Assembly (NCBI GenBank): GCA_039566865.1 | Contig: CM076954.1 | Coordinates: 13,602,001-13,666,000 of the forward strand | Length of the DNA: 64,000 bases | Direction: 5' to 3' | Source of the DNA: Aurelia coerulea | Lineage: Eukaryota > Cnidaria > Scyphozoa > Semaeostomeae > Ulmaridae | Part shown: positions 1 to 11,800 of the stretch, one piece after another | How positions within the stretch are numbered: position 1 is the first letter of the stretch | How the letters are laid out: each line of letters begins with the position of its first letter | Notes under the pieces: generated by a model | The model's database searches: none | What the model saw: the letters and a program-made list of their open reading frames with translations, nothing else | What the model was told of the DNA's origin: nothing | Program-made: the position numbers and the translations under genes

Positions 1-227
1 CCCAAAACTGCCACCTAAAACAATTTATCCCTGCGTGGGAGGATTTCATATTTCAGGTACATCGAGAGTTTGGCTCGGTACATGGAACAAGTCTAGCTTG
101 AAACATATTCTTATTCAAAAGCAAAATACAATTATTTTTACATGGAACTTGGCCCTGGGTTTTATTCTCGGTCTCCTTAATAAATTTGGGCCCAATTTTC
201 ACAGTGCAAGGTCCTTGTAGGGTTCCC

Positions 228-860
228 AAGGGCGGGCATGTCACACTGGGAAGGATGGTCCTACCTTTGTCCGAAAACTGGTAGTTCATGAAATATTTTT
301 GCACCACCTTTGTCCCAAAAACTGGTCGTTTTTGATGACAAATTTCCGCTGCTATTTTTCTTCAATTTGAAGGACAATTTTTAACATTATGTATCACTGA
401 CGATGTTTGTCCCCAAAACCGGTAGTTTCGACCTACTACTGTTTTCCAAAGCAAGTAGTAACTATAGATATGAAAGTACAAGTGTCCCAAAACCGGTTGC
501 CGGACAATGGTAGGACCGCTTCGGTGAAAAATTTGAAATTCTGGCCTTTTTTTCGGAAATTTGCCGGACAAAGGTAGAACCACTTATGTGAAAAATTTGA
601 AATACTAGTCTTTTCTGCCTAAATTTGGCGGACAAAGGGAGAACCAGCCTGCAGGTAAACTTCAGAATTTTGATTTGATATGAGGTTGGGAAACTTGATT
701 TTTGTGACAAACTGATGGAATAGGAAGAATGATATTCAAATTTCACCTTTGTCCCAAAAACTGGTTGTTTTGGGCACGAAAGTCGTACTATTTGATAAAA
801 GCACCGGTTATTTTTTCCAATTCCTCTGGACAAACATGGGGTCAAATATTTTACAGTACT
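228..860. repeat. Dispersed repeat, second copy near 59 kb
   Basis: A run of short related phrases (variants of cctttgtcccaaaaactgg) recurs here. The whole block aligns, with divergence, to 58992-59600 in the same orientation: both begin with gtcacactggga and both end near ggacaaacatggggtcaa. A third fragment, matching only the end of the 59-kb copy, lies at 13970-14035. No clear terminal inverted repeat or coding capacity is visible, so the class is unknown. Confidence 0.7.
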
Positions 861-1820
861 TGCCCGCCCCTGGGTTCCTCAATTAATCATTCAAGTTACT
901 TTCACAATCCACCAAGTACCAACATTCATCTAAGACCACTTTTTCAAAGCAGAATTAAAGGAAGGAAGCAAATCAAAAAGTAAATGATGAATTTTAGTAT
1001 TAATTTGGTTTGTAATACATTTTCTGTTTCAAAACCTTTCGTAACCGAAATGGGAAAGTCTCTTAACTTGATATCAAACCCTGGTCTTTCTAGAAGAGCT
1101 TTTTAATATTCTGGAAAGGGTTGCTGTTACTACAGTTTCTTATAAATGGTTTCTTATAAGTGGTAACGAGTGTATTTAAGTGCAGTTGAGGATTGTGCTA
1201 CTATACCAAGGGAGTCACCAAAATGTGTGCACTGTTTGTAAAAATCGTACATGAAAAGTGATCTAGCCAATTTGCAAAATTTTGAAATTTTCGCTTTGCA
1301 GCATCAACTTAATTTTCAAGATCACTCAAATAGTAATTTGTGGTTCATTACTTCCTTCTGAAAGTAGGAATTAGATAAATTTCTTTCATATTCAACATGT
1401 CCAAAACAGCAAAAATGGCCTGCTCACTATCATGAAGATTCTGACTTTTGATGTATTATCATTAATTAGAAGAATCACACTATTGCAACAGTTTCTGTAT
1501 CATTAGAAAATGATGCGTGCGCTAAGAAGAAACATCGCTCTTAACCACTTCATTTGCCGTTTGAAAGGTGGATCAAATTAAATCACTCACTTACAATATT
1601 AGATCAGGCCCACGGAAGCTAATTTTTGGGAGTTTGAGATTTAAAGGGAATCGAAGCATATATAAGCCTTGGATAAAAATAACCTTGCAAAGAAAATAGG
1701 CCGATACACGTGCCACACCATATTTGGGTAACTGATCTACGTCAACAGGAAATCCTGATATCTGATAGGCTAGAGTTTGACCGCAAGTGGCTTGAGCCAC
1801 TTTTATATGCCTACATTCTC
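861..1820. other. Non-coding stretch, nothing recognised
   Basis: AT-rich sequence with only short random reading frames. I see no exon-like segment, RNA gene or terminal-repeat structure. Confidence 0.5.
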
Positions 1821-2142
1821 TTTAATAATTCATTATGAATAATTTCTCAGATCTAAGTTAAACCATTTCACGTACTTCCTTCAAATAAACCAAAGTCTGT
1901 CCCACATTAGTGTCATGTGAGAGTGGCTATATATTTCTGCAGCTATGTTATTAAGGTTTACTACAGCAATTTACCCGACAATCTATTAATGATGTTTTTT
2001 TCTATTTTAACATGGCACATCGTAAAACATTTTTATGTTAACTGAATGTTTTCACCATGTAAAAGAATTTAAAATGAATGAACGACCCTCATTTAAGCAG
2101 CGGAGTTGTAGCTTTCCAAGTCGGTGGTATACCCTTTGCAGT

Positions 2143-2195
2143 TAGCCTGCGTGCAGACTCAACTATTTAGGATAGTTGAGTCTGCACGCAGGCTA
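2143..2195. mobile_element. 53-bp palindromic micro-insertion with 9-bp target duplication
   Basis: Two perfect 24-bp arms (tagcctgcgtgcagac... and its reverse complement) surround a 5-bp centre. The same 9 bases, ctttgcagt, flank it on both sides (2134-2142 and 2196-2204). The aligned position in duplication unit B (about 14124-14135) has a single related 9-mer and no palindrome, so this is an insertion that occurred in A after duplication, or a precise loss in B. Confidence 0.85.
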
Positions 2196-2362
2196 CTTTG
2201 CAGTATGATTATTCAAAGAGTAGAAACATCTTTCTGATTCACCTGGTAGATAGCATGAAGGATGAAACAAAATCACTTATCTAATTCATACAGAATATTT
2301 TCATTTAAATACAGAAGACAACAAAATTAGCAGTACGTGATTAATCATATCAGAGAAGAGTC

Positions 2363-2368
2363 TTTATT
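2363..2368 (-). promoter_or_regulatory. Poly(A) signal AATAAA of LPMO-A
   Basis: On the minus strand a canonical AATAAA begins about 14 bases after the LPMO-A stop codon (2382-2384). In copy B the matching position (about 14287-14292) has lost one T on the plus strand and reads AATAAG, so copy B may use a weaker or different signal. Confidence 0.55.
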
Positions 2369-2381
2369 TCACGATCTCATT

Positions 2382-2825
2382 CTAAGTGCAGATGCAATGA
2401 GATACTGGACAGTAATTCATCGGACAGTTTACTTGGCACCATGCATCCATTCCTCTCTGACCAGCAAAGGCTCCGGCACTTCTGCAGTTCTTCCCTTGTC
2501 CTGGATTAGGATTTGGTGGTGGATTCGGTTTTGGCGTCGGGTTGGGCTTTGGATTCGGCTTCGGATTTGGGTTAGGATTCGGGTTGGGCTTTGGATTCGG
2601 CTTCGGATTTGGGTTAGGATTCGGGTTTGGATTTGGATTCGGCTTCGGATTTGGGTTAGGATTCGGATTAGGATTCGGGTTGGGCTCTGGATTCGGCATC
2701 GGATTTGGATTCGGGTTGGGATTTGGCTTCGGATTAGGTTTTGGCAGTATTGATGGATTTGGACCTTGTGGTAAACTGCCGTCACTGTCTGTGATGGCAA
2801 CATCAGCACAATTGATAAAGGTTTC
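2382..2825 (-). CDS. LPMO-A exon 2: end of catalytic domain, Pro/Asn linker, Cys-rich tail
   Basis: The acceptor is a pyrimidine tract then TTTTGCAG|GAAACC. 147 codons plus TAG. It begins ETFINCADVAI, which completes the LPMO fold, and ends with a module spaced as C...WC...NC....YC....HC.C. The frame shown before the acceptor (MSYFLLQ) is intronic. Confidence 0.9.
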   Translation of the reverse strand, partial: ETFINCADVAITDSDGSLPQGPNPSILPKPNPKPNPNPNPNPMPNPEPNPNPNPNPNPNPKPNPNPNPNPNPNPKPNPKPNPNPNPNPKPNPKPNPTPKPNPPPNPNPGQGKNCRSAGAFAGQRGMDAWCQVNCPMNYCPVSHCICT

Positions 2826-5800
2826 CTGCAAAAGAAAGTATGACATTACTGCATTATCTATCATTAGAGATTTGGGAATACCGTGATGACGGGCTATTTA
2901 GGGTGGACTTGTTAGCGTGGCCTGGTTTTGATAGCCTGTGTTCCAGACCCCTTTGACACAGGCTAGGTTTTGAAGAATACTGCAAAAAGCACTTGATTAT
3001 TAACAGGCAGGCGCGGATCCAGTGGGGGGCCGGGGGGCCATGGCCCCCCCAAACTTAAAAATTTCTCTTAAAAACCATTGTCTTAGACAGGGCCGCATTT
3101 AAGTCTGTTGGAGCCCTGGGCCCAAAACTGGTTGGGGCCCCTTAGAATATACCTAAAAAAATTTATATCATAATACTCGCGATACCCTGTTAGCATGTTT
3201 GCCATGTATGGGTAAGGCCACCAGATTCAGCCGTAGCCAAACAAGTTGATATTAACTAAACATTTTGATTCGGGAAAATTCGAAGAAATGAGTAAACTTG
3301 TACAAATATATACATGTCGGTACAATCCCAAGGAAACTCCCCTTTGTCCAACGGTTTTTCATGATTTTCGTCTTGCCTTCAATGCTGCAAAATTTCGGAT
3401 GATATTCTTGGGGTCTAAAAACCTCACGACAGTGGCGTGGCCAGGATAAATTAAATGGGGGGAATGAAAGGAGGGGCCTGGGGGCGAAGCCTCCGGAAAA
3501 TTTTTGGGGCTACGCCCTTTACTTTGGCTTAGAATGCATCTCCTAATATCATGCTTGCCATTAGCGACAAGGAAAATTTGATATTTTATGACGGTTATCC
3601 TACAAAATGCCAGTGCTAAAGTGGAAGTTTTGACATTTCTCAGAAAGGTCTTTCTCAACCTATACCCAACTTTGGACAAAAGTGGGGGCAATCCCCCCCC
3701 CCTTGTGCCTCGGGACATCAAAATTTGCTGCCATGCATTAGGCAAAAGGCAACAACGCGCTCTTGTGACATTGTGGACCTTAGTTGACACCTGACTCTTG
3801 ACCCTTTCAGCATGGAGAAACTTCTTTCACTGGAGGAAACTCTGCATGGCAAAGTGCGGTCATTGCATTGAGCAACAATCTAAGTGCAGTAATTGCCTTT
3901 GGGAAGTTGCAGCTTCATCTCCTTTCACAATTTGCTCTAATTGATCATCCAAAATAGGCTTTTGTGTTTCATGGGGTTGTCGCCTGTTCCATTTCTTACT
4001 TTTTATGGACTTCAGCTTCGGTATCAACGAGATTCCTCCTTTTATCGATGAACTTTTCGAGAGGCTTTTTTAACAATCATTTCAAACACAAGAGTGAAAT
4101 CAACAGCACTTCATAGGCTTTTCAAATTTTGCTCGGGGCCCCCTAGATTTAAGAATTCGAGGGGGCCCCTGGGCCCGGGCCCAGTGGGCCCATGGGTAAA
4201 TGCGTCACTGGTCTTAGACAAGAAGCGAATGAGTTTCAAACCTTTTCTACCTGAAATAACCATAGCACAGCAACACGATAACTCAGCTAACTGCAAGCCA
4301 GTCTAACAAACTCACAAGCCAAAGCACAATTCATCAAAAAGTATGAAAAGATGTGATTCTGAATAAAAATTTCATTCAGTGGAAATCGAACTTGAAAATC
4401 ATTTGTTTCATTCACTTCGTCAAATTGTCGTTGTGAGTTCCTCCATTGAACTTAGCTGTGGACATTTATTTATGACAGATTTCGCAAAGACTCGTATCTT
4501 CTCTTGTGAAAGTTATAAAGTGTTAATCAAGTCATTTCAATTTTACGGTAACACAGTTTAGAATACAAGTGAAGTTTAGAATACAGTTTAGAATACTTGT
4601 TACGCTATGAGAATTTTCATAACTTACTAGTAACTCCAATTATGGAACTTACAATTGAACATCCACCTGACATTGAAATATCTCTGATTGATGACTTTGA
4701 GATACACCTCGTTTTTATGCTAAGTTTTTATATCCATTGATGTGGAGCTTATTTCAGCGATAATCATTCTCAAACTGGTGCTTATGATAAACATCTCATC
4801 AGTGGCGTCGCCACGGGGTGGACTGGGGTGGACAAGTCCACCCCAGTTTTCCCAGAGCTCGATTTTCTAATTTCTCGAAATCCGTTAAAAACGTTACGTT
4901 GCGGGGGGGGCGGTAGATTTTTATTGACGTGGAACTTTTATGATAACTGGTTTTCCTCTTCAAGTTTTGCTATTGAAAAGTTCGAGACAAGTCTTCAATT
5001 TCAAATCATATCTTTTCCTTCCTCGTAAATTGATATATCATGTACTTTTCTGTTTTCGTTGTGCAAAAATGCCCTCTGTTACGAAAAGTGCTGCTTCCGA
5101 TGATTGCTTTTCCAAAAATATGAAAATAGATCATGATAATAAAAAGGCATTTCCCACGTTTTCCGAGAGTCTGAAGGGCGTGGCCAGGAGGATTTTTTCT
5201 GGGAGCTTCGCCCCCAGACCCCCTCGTTTTTTCCACCCCAGATTTTTTGGGCTGGCGACGCCCCTGCATCTCATGGTCCTTCACTTTCCAAATGATGGCT
5301 CGTTAGCTTTTGCACAAAAATGCTAGTTTGTATTTGAGGAGAAGCATGGAATAAATGATGGGCTAAATGATCTAAGATGAAGCAACAAGGGCGTTTCCCA
5401 CGCTTTCCGAGAGCCTGAAGGGCGTGGTCACGAATAAATTTCCTGGGGGCTACGCCCCCAGACCCCCGGTTTCCTGCCAATGGCCCTCCCCAAAGTCCAA
5501 TGCTGGATTCGCCCCTGTTACCAGGTTAATGTCGGCTTGCTGATTAAACGTCTTGTTTTGGTCATAAATGTCAAAAAGAAATGCAAAGTGTCATTGTAAA
5601 CAAAGGTAATGAGCAATGTCATACTTCCTATCGCGCAGCTTCCAAAAGTACGCACTACGTCCTTTGGAATCAAGGCTGTAGCTTTTCTTCGAAATAGAAA
5701 GTGGCAGTTGTTACCACACGAGATAAAAGACTCCAGCAGCAGGGGCGGACTGGGGCATCAATTCCTTACCGGGAAATTAGCTGTTAGGGGCCCCACATTT

Positions 5801-8800
5801 GTAGAAGTTCAAATTATATTTGTAAACTAGCTAGCATGTTTGAAAAGCTACTTCGTAGTGTTTCTAATGGTGTAGCCAGATTTTTACCTCAATGGAGGCA
5901 ACTTTGGGCAAATTGTTAAGTGTACTTTTTACAATTTTACAATTTACAATTTACAATTACCCTTTTCTTTACAATGCCGCTGAGCACCCTTATTTTTGGA
6001 AAATCCACCCCCAATTGGATATGGGGTGAGCCTTCAAGCAGTCAAGTGAAATGAGATGTTTTGGAAAAAGTGAATTAAGCTACGGAGACTTAATTATAGT
6101 TTTTTTATCAAATTCTCGTCTGATGCTGGCACAGCTAAAAAGAAAGAAGCAAGCGAAACGAGCTGAACATTTAAAGTACCACTTCGTTTAACTTCCAAGG
6201 AAATTGTTTCATGTACGGACGTAACGAGAGCCTAAATAAAGCATTCAACAGCCATGACAAATTAAGTGGTAGGGTATTGAAATAAGGGGGTCTGGGGGAG
6301 AAAATTTTCAGAGGATACGCCCTTTACTTTGGCTTAGAACACTTCTCGCATAGCGGTGCTAAAACAGAATTTGATCATTTCGTAACAATTGCTTTTTCAA
6401 ATTAGCATCCAGAGTAAATTTTTGAGGAACTAAATTTTCTATTTTCTAATTTTCTTATTTCAATGCTATCATGGTTTGTCATAATTTATCATAGTTCATC
6501 TGGGAAAATTTTGTAACAGGCGTACCTTTACTTTGGCTTAGAGCGACTCTTCCAATGCCCTCAACCACTCTCCGGTATTTTTGGATAGATTCCTACCCTT
6601 CTCCACCTATAACCATTTCTCCTCGTTTTTGAAAGAGTCTCGAGGATCATCTTTTGACAGAAGTAGGGGGTGGCAAATTGCCCCAACCCCATCCGTGGCC
6701 GCGCCACGCCACTGGCATACAAAGTTGCACAAAGTGGCCGACAGTAGCCAGGAATGCAGACGTCTTGAAGTGCGAGCGAAGCGAGCTGAAAAATTTCAGG
6801 CATATTCTACTTAGATGGGCTTGAAAAGTGCTAAGATATCAGTTACAATTGCAAATCTTTTTTTACTGTGGGCCGCCAGCAAGCATTTGTGTCCAAAAGG
6901 CCCAAGACAAAAAGTGGCTATTGTCTTGACGAGGGCCCACCGGGAAATTTCCCGGTATCCCGGTGGGCCAGTCCGCCACTGACAGCCTTCCAATTTTTAA
7001 AAAGCAAATAAGGTGCTGGAATGGTGATAAATGCAACTGTGTGCTTTGTAAAGTATATGTACCACAGGTTGGGTTCACAACAGGATAGACAATGATACAT
7101 ATACATACATATATTGATTTTAAATTCAATTTCTAAAGTATGTAAATAAGTAGGCCTTAATTAGATGTAACGCTAGCTATTGTTTTGTTCAGCCTACTTT
7201 GTAAATAAATAAATAATGATGATGATGATCATAGGCAAGATTTACGTTGTTGGTTAAAAGGGCTCCGTCGCCAAACTGTAAGCAAATTTGATAACACCGC
7301 ACGTGGCCATTGTTCTCCATTGTTTTATGCAGTTTGTTTGGTGGCTTCACCCGAGCCATCAAAAAATGCTCGTTAAAAATCTACTTATATCCAAGCAATC
7401 GTAAGAAATATGAATGTTTGGATCTTTCCTCTGTGAAGTACAAAGATCTGTCTTCAAAATGATGCTTTTATTTTCGAAAAAAAACAGGTAAACTTCTATG
7501 TGCTATTACCCTAAAAACTTCAAAATCACCTTATCGACCGAAATTTGGAGACGGAGCCCCTTTGAAGAGTATTGCTCAGATTAAAGTGCACCTAAACCCA
7601 AAATGTTTTATCCTTGATTATGATAGAAGGCGTTGAGCTGAGTTGAAAACCGAAAACCGAATTGTTTTCCGATGCGTGGTTCCGGAGTTATGCCCCACTA
7701 AAGTCGCGTTTTTGGACAATTTTTTGTGGACACTGCCGGGCTATTTTGACCAGTCTGGAGTCTGGGGCGATAGCGGATGTGACGTCGACTCAGGTATACA
7801 CACTCAGGTCTCAGTGGTGTAGCCTAAGTGATTTCGCAGTCAATTTTAGTGCCAGTGGTGGTTGCAGAAGGGAGGAAGGCAAGAAACAACGCAAATATGG
7901 TAAACAGATACGTGGCTGCTAATTGTGGAAATACTCACTGCAAAAAATGACAAAATTTCGGGCAATTTTGGGGAAACAGACACTTTCCCCATAATTTCCC
8001 AAGAAGGAAATGGAAATGTCTGTTTCCCTTCAATTTCCCAGATAAACTTGTCCGTTTCCCCTAAATTTCCAAGCAGAAACTAAAGGGAAATGTTGATATT
8101 TTTGCACTGACTTCAGATTTAGAGAATGGTATAACATTGCATGCTATTCCGTTTCATGGCAAAGAAAATACAACTGCAAAGGAGAGACTACGCGAATGGA
8201 TAGCGTTCGTGAAACAAAAACGTGCCAAATGGGAAGCTTCGACAGCATCTTGCTTGTGCTCAAAACACTTTAAACCCGAGGATTACTTGAGAAGATTTAA
8301 CTGGTCTGAGTTGCTGGTTGCTGGTCAGTTTAACGCTCATTTCGGTCTGCTCTCGAGGCCCTTGGAACGCTTACACGACGCAGGCGAAATGAAACTCAGG
8401 TTGACCTGAAACTCGGTTTCTGAGGTCTGTCAGATTTTTCAGGTCGATCTGAAATTTTCATGTGAGCAGAACGCATTGTTTATATTCTCGAAAATTTTGA
8501 TAAGGCAGAAGATAAAATGATAACAAATAGTAAAAACTCGAAAACTCATGCTGAGAAACAGAAATGATATAAGCAAAAAACACCAAGGGAGGGTAATGCT
8601 AATAATGCCAAGATTCCCGTTGCTCAGAGTTCCTCCGAGGCGCAAGGAAGGTCCGAGGTGTATATTTTAGAGTCTTAGTTGATGGAATGTGGTTTTTAAA
8701 ATCATACTGAAATGACTAGAAACTCACAACTGTTTAGAAGGAACATAAAAAAATGTCAAGCCAAGTAACAAGATTCACCAAGGGGCGCCACTGAGAACGG

Positions 8801-11800
8801 GCCTAATTTTTCACTGATCTTGTTTACGTACCTGCACAGATGTTCTGCTTCCAATTCCTAACCTTCCGCTTCATCCTCCATAATAACACTTTCTTCAAGC
8901 GATAGGACATCACATAATTTCTATTAAAATCTTTATTGGTATTTTCAAACACTTTTCTCCTTGGGAACTCTCTCTAAAAACCCCTTTGAAAGAACTTCCA
9001 TGATCATAAGCCTAACTGTAAATGAATCACAACAGTCAACGAAATTGACCTGCTGACACTAAAATCACAATGACTCCACATTTTAGTACGAACACCCTAT
9101 TAACATTTGACAACATTGGAAAGCGGATTCTTTATGCTTTTCAAATATCCTAATTGTTCCATTCAAAAGGTAATGCTACCCAGGAGAATTACGTCATCTC
9201 TGCTGGACGAGAAATGTCGCTCGCCAATGAGGAAAGGACACCTTGTGCGGTCGAGAGATGAAGTTGGCGTCATACCAATTCCAACAATCCATGCCGAGAA
9301 ACCTACAACAGACGACTGTGAGGAGGTCTGACTCAAACAAACTCTTTTTTGGTGCATTTTATTGGAACTTTGACTTCGTCTAAGCTTCGATATGAACGCC
9401 TCATAACAACTGGTTTATGACAGCGATCAATTCGTTCGATTGTTTGTCATCCTGAGTAGTCGTCACTAGTTCCCAGGCCGTTGGTGCCCGGTAGTGTCCA
9501 CAGTCCAAGCTCGACAAAATGCATTTTAAAACGAGTTTGGAAAATGATTTTGGACAATTTTTTTTGGTAGAATAGCATTTCTTGATGAGTTCTATCGGAA
9601 AATGAAATAAAAAATTTTGGGTTTATGTGCACTTTAAGATTTTTTTGATGTTTTTTCATACACTTTACGCAATGAAAGAAACATTTTGTCATCTTTAACC
9701 CTAATCCTACCGGGCTTTTTTTGATCTAACATAGCCGGGGGGGGGGGGGGGGGGGTGCTTTCCACCCCCCTCTATAAATAGCCGTAGACTAATGGGAAAT
9801 CATTGAAACCTGGCAAGGGCGTAGTCCTAACTATTCTTAGCCGATTGGTAGTTTTGGGCGTGGCCACCTCATTAGGTGACGTCACTATGACGTCATAATG
9901 CCGGAAAATGTCAAAATATATGGTTTTCCGGCTTATTTGTTCTAAAACCGGGATAAAGGTAATCTGAATGACTTTTTCCATTCTTATTTGGCGTATTATT
10001 CATTTCCAATTCAAATATGATGCATATAGGTGTTTTTAGACTGTTATTTTGGAAGAAAATGACAAAAATTGATGACGTCATAATTAAAAACTGTGTTTTT
10101 CTGCCAAAAATTGATAATAATTGGCTCAAAATGCTTTTAAAGTGTTGCATAACGCAATTCTATGCATTTTTAACAAAATCTGTTGGAAAAAACTTCAAAA
10201 TTTGCAAAAATGACCCAAAATGGCGGCCAGAGTGACGTCATAATTTAAGAATGCTGACGTCAGCAAATTCCATTGTTATTGACAACAATAGAAAGCTAAT
10301 TGTTTGTTGATTCTTTTAAAGTACAATAGTCAACGTTTGGAACTAATTCTGGGAGTAAAAATATCAAAATCATTAATTTTTCCAATACCTTGCTCCAAAT
10401 ATGGTAGTGTCACCTGTCACGTGACACCTATTGTTCAAACATTTAATTGTCAAAATGTAGCTAATAGATAATTAGTAATTGTCAGAGAGTTTGAGGGTCA
10501 TAGCTTCTGTCGTTAAAGAATGCTCTGCAAAAAACCGACAGGGGGGTGGAAAACACCCCCCCCCGGTAGGATTAGGGTTAAATTGCAAAAGAGTAATCTG
10601 CTACCTGTTGTTACATATTGTTTAGGGAAAAACAGAGTCATGCAATAACCATCTGTAATGATTTTTAAAGACATGTAACAATTGCCCCAACCATGTTACA
10701 ATTGCCCCGTCTTACTGGGGCAATTTAATACTTTACCAGAAATTGGCTCCATGTGATGGAAACCAAGGTCTGTTTCATTTCAATTGATGCAACTACAATA
10801 TCATCTACCTCCAAGAGCGCAATTAATCATTATTTAGACGATATGGCTGATTTTCCAAAAAGTGTTACAATTGACTCCGGTCTCCCTTACATTTTCGCAC
10901 ACCTGGTATTGCGGTGAATATACCGGGTGTCCCAAAATGATGTATTATCGTTTGATTGCTTATATGTCCATAACCGATTGACCGATTTTCAAAAACTTTA
11001 TTTTATCCGATTGCTGAAAGGCTAAATTGTATTTGAGGATGTTGGTTGTGGTTTAGGCCGATTTCTTCATGTCCAAAAGAAGATCGATAAGCCTGCTAAA
11101 ATTCAAGCTTTACATGGCATGAAAAAGAAACGGCCTACTTTCCCAGTCAATATTTTAGACATGATGCAAAAGGCTGAACTTATATGTCGTTCAAAGAATA
11201 TATATCGTTCAGAGAATACGAATTCAGTCATACTGAGTTCAGAGAATACGAATAGGAGTTCAGCCTTTTGTATCACATCTAAAATGTTGACTGGAAAAAT
11301 AGGCCGTTTCTTTCTCATGCCATCCAAGGCTTGAATTTGAGCAATTTTATCGATCGTCTTTGCGGCATGAAAACGCCGTGGTAAAACCGCAACCAACATC
11401 TTATAATATAATTTAGTCTTTAGGTAATCAAATAAAAGAAAGCTTTTGAAAATCGGTTGATTGGTTATCAATCAAACAATGATACATCATTTTGGGACAC
11501 CCGGTAAACGAATATAAATAAGTGAACGCAAATTGATTTGATCGCACCTGTGGACCTTTACCAACGCCTGAGCCAGTGCTATCAGTACCCCAGTTGTTCC
11601 CTGCTGTATACCTCCACTGTATCGCACACTGCTTGCACACAAGATCCTTTGGCAGCTGCAGAGATACCATAAAAATGCCATTCATTGACCTAGCTGGGAG
11701 GTAATACCTTATTTTTTCAGTTCCTGCTATCTTGAGAACATGATTGAGCTTTTCTTCTGTTAGCGGTGTGTTCCCGACATCGCCGATTTTGAACGTGAAG

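Larger units (their letters stand above)
3008..5517. mobile_element. hAT-like non-autonomous element (host of nested insertions)
   Basis: Terminal inverted repeats caggcgcggatccag (left) and ctggattcgcccctg (right). 8-bp target duplication TTAACAGG (3000-3007) and TTACCAGG (5518-5525), one mismatch. Copy B has a single TTACCAGG at 17700-17707 in matching flanks, which is the empty site. No transposase frame is visible; most of its length is other elements that landed in it. Confidence 0.85.

Noticed and set aside
2337..2886. Plus-strand frames with WIRLRIW or GFGFGLGF repeats
   Set aside because: They are antisense readings of the LPMO Pro-Asn linker minisatellite.
11428..11547. C-terminal extension of LPMO-A exon 1 (ending LSFI)
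   Set aside because: It reads through a GT donor into a MITE. Exon 2 supplies the conserved QETF.NCAD continuation.
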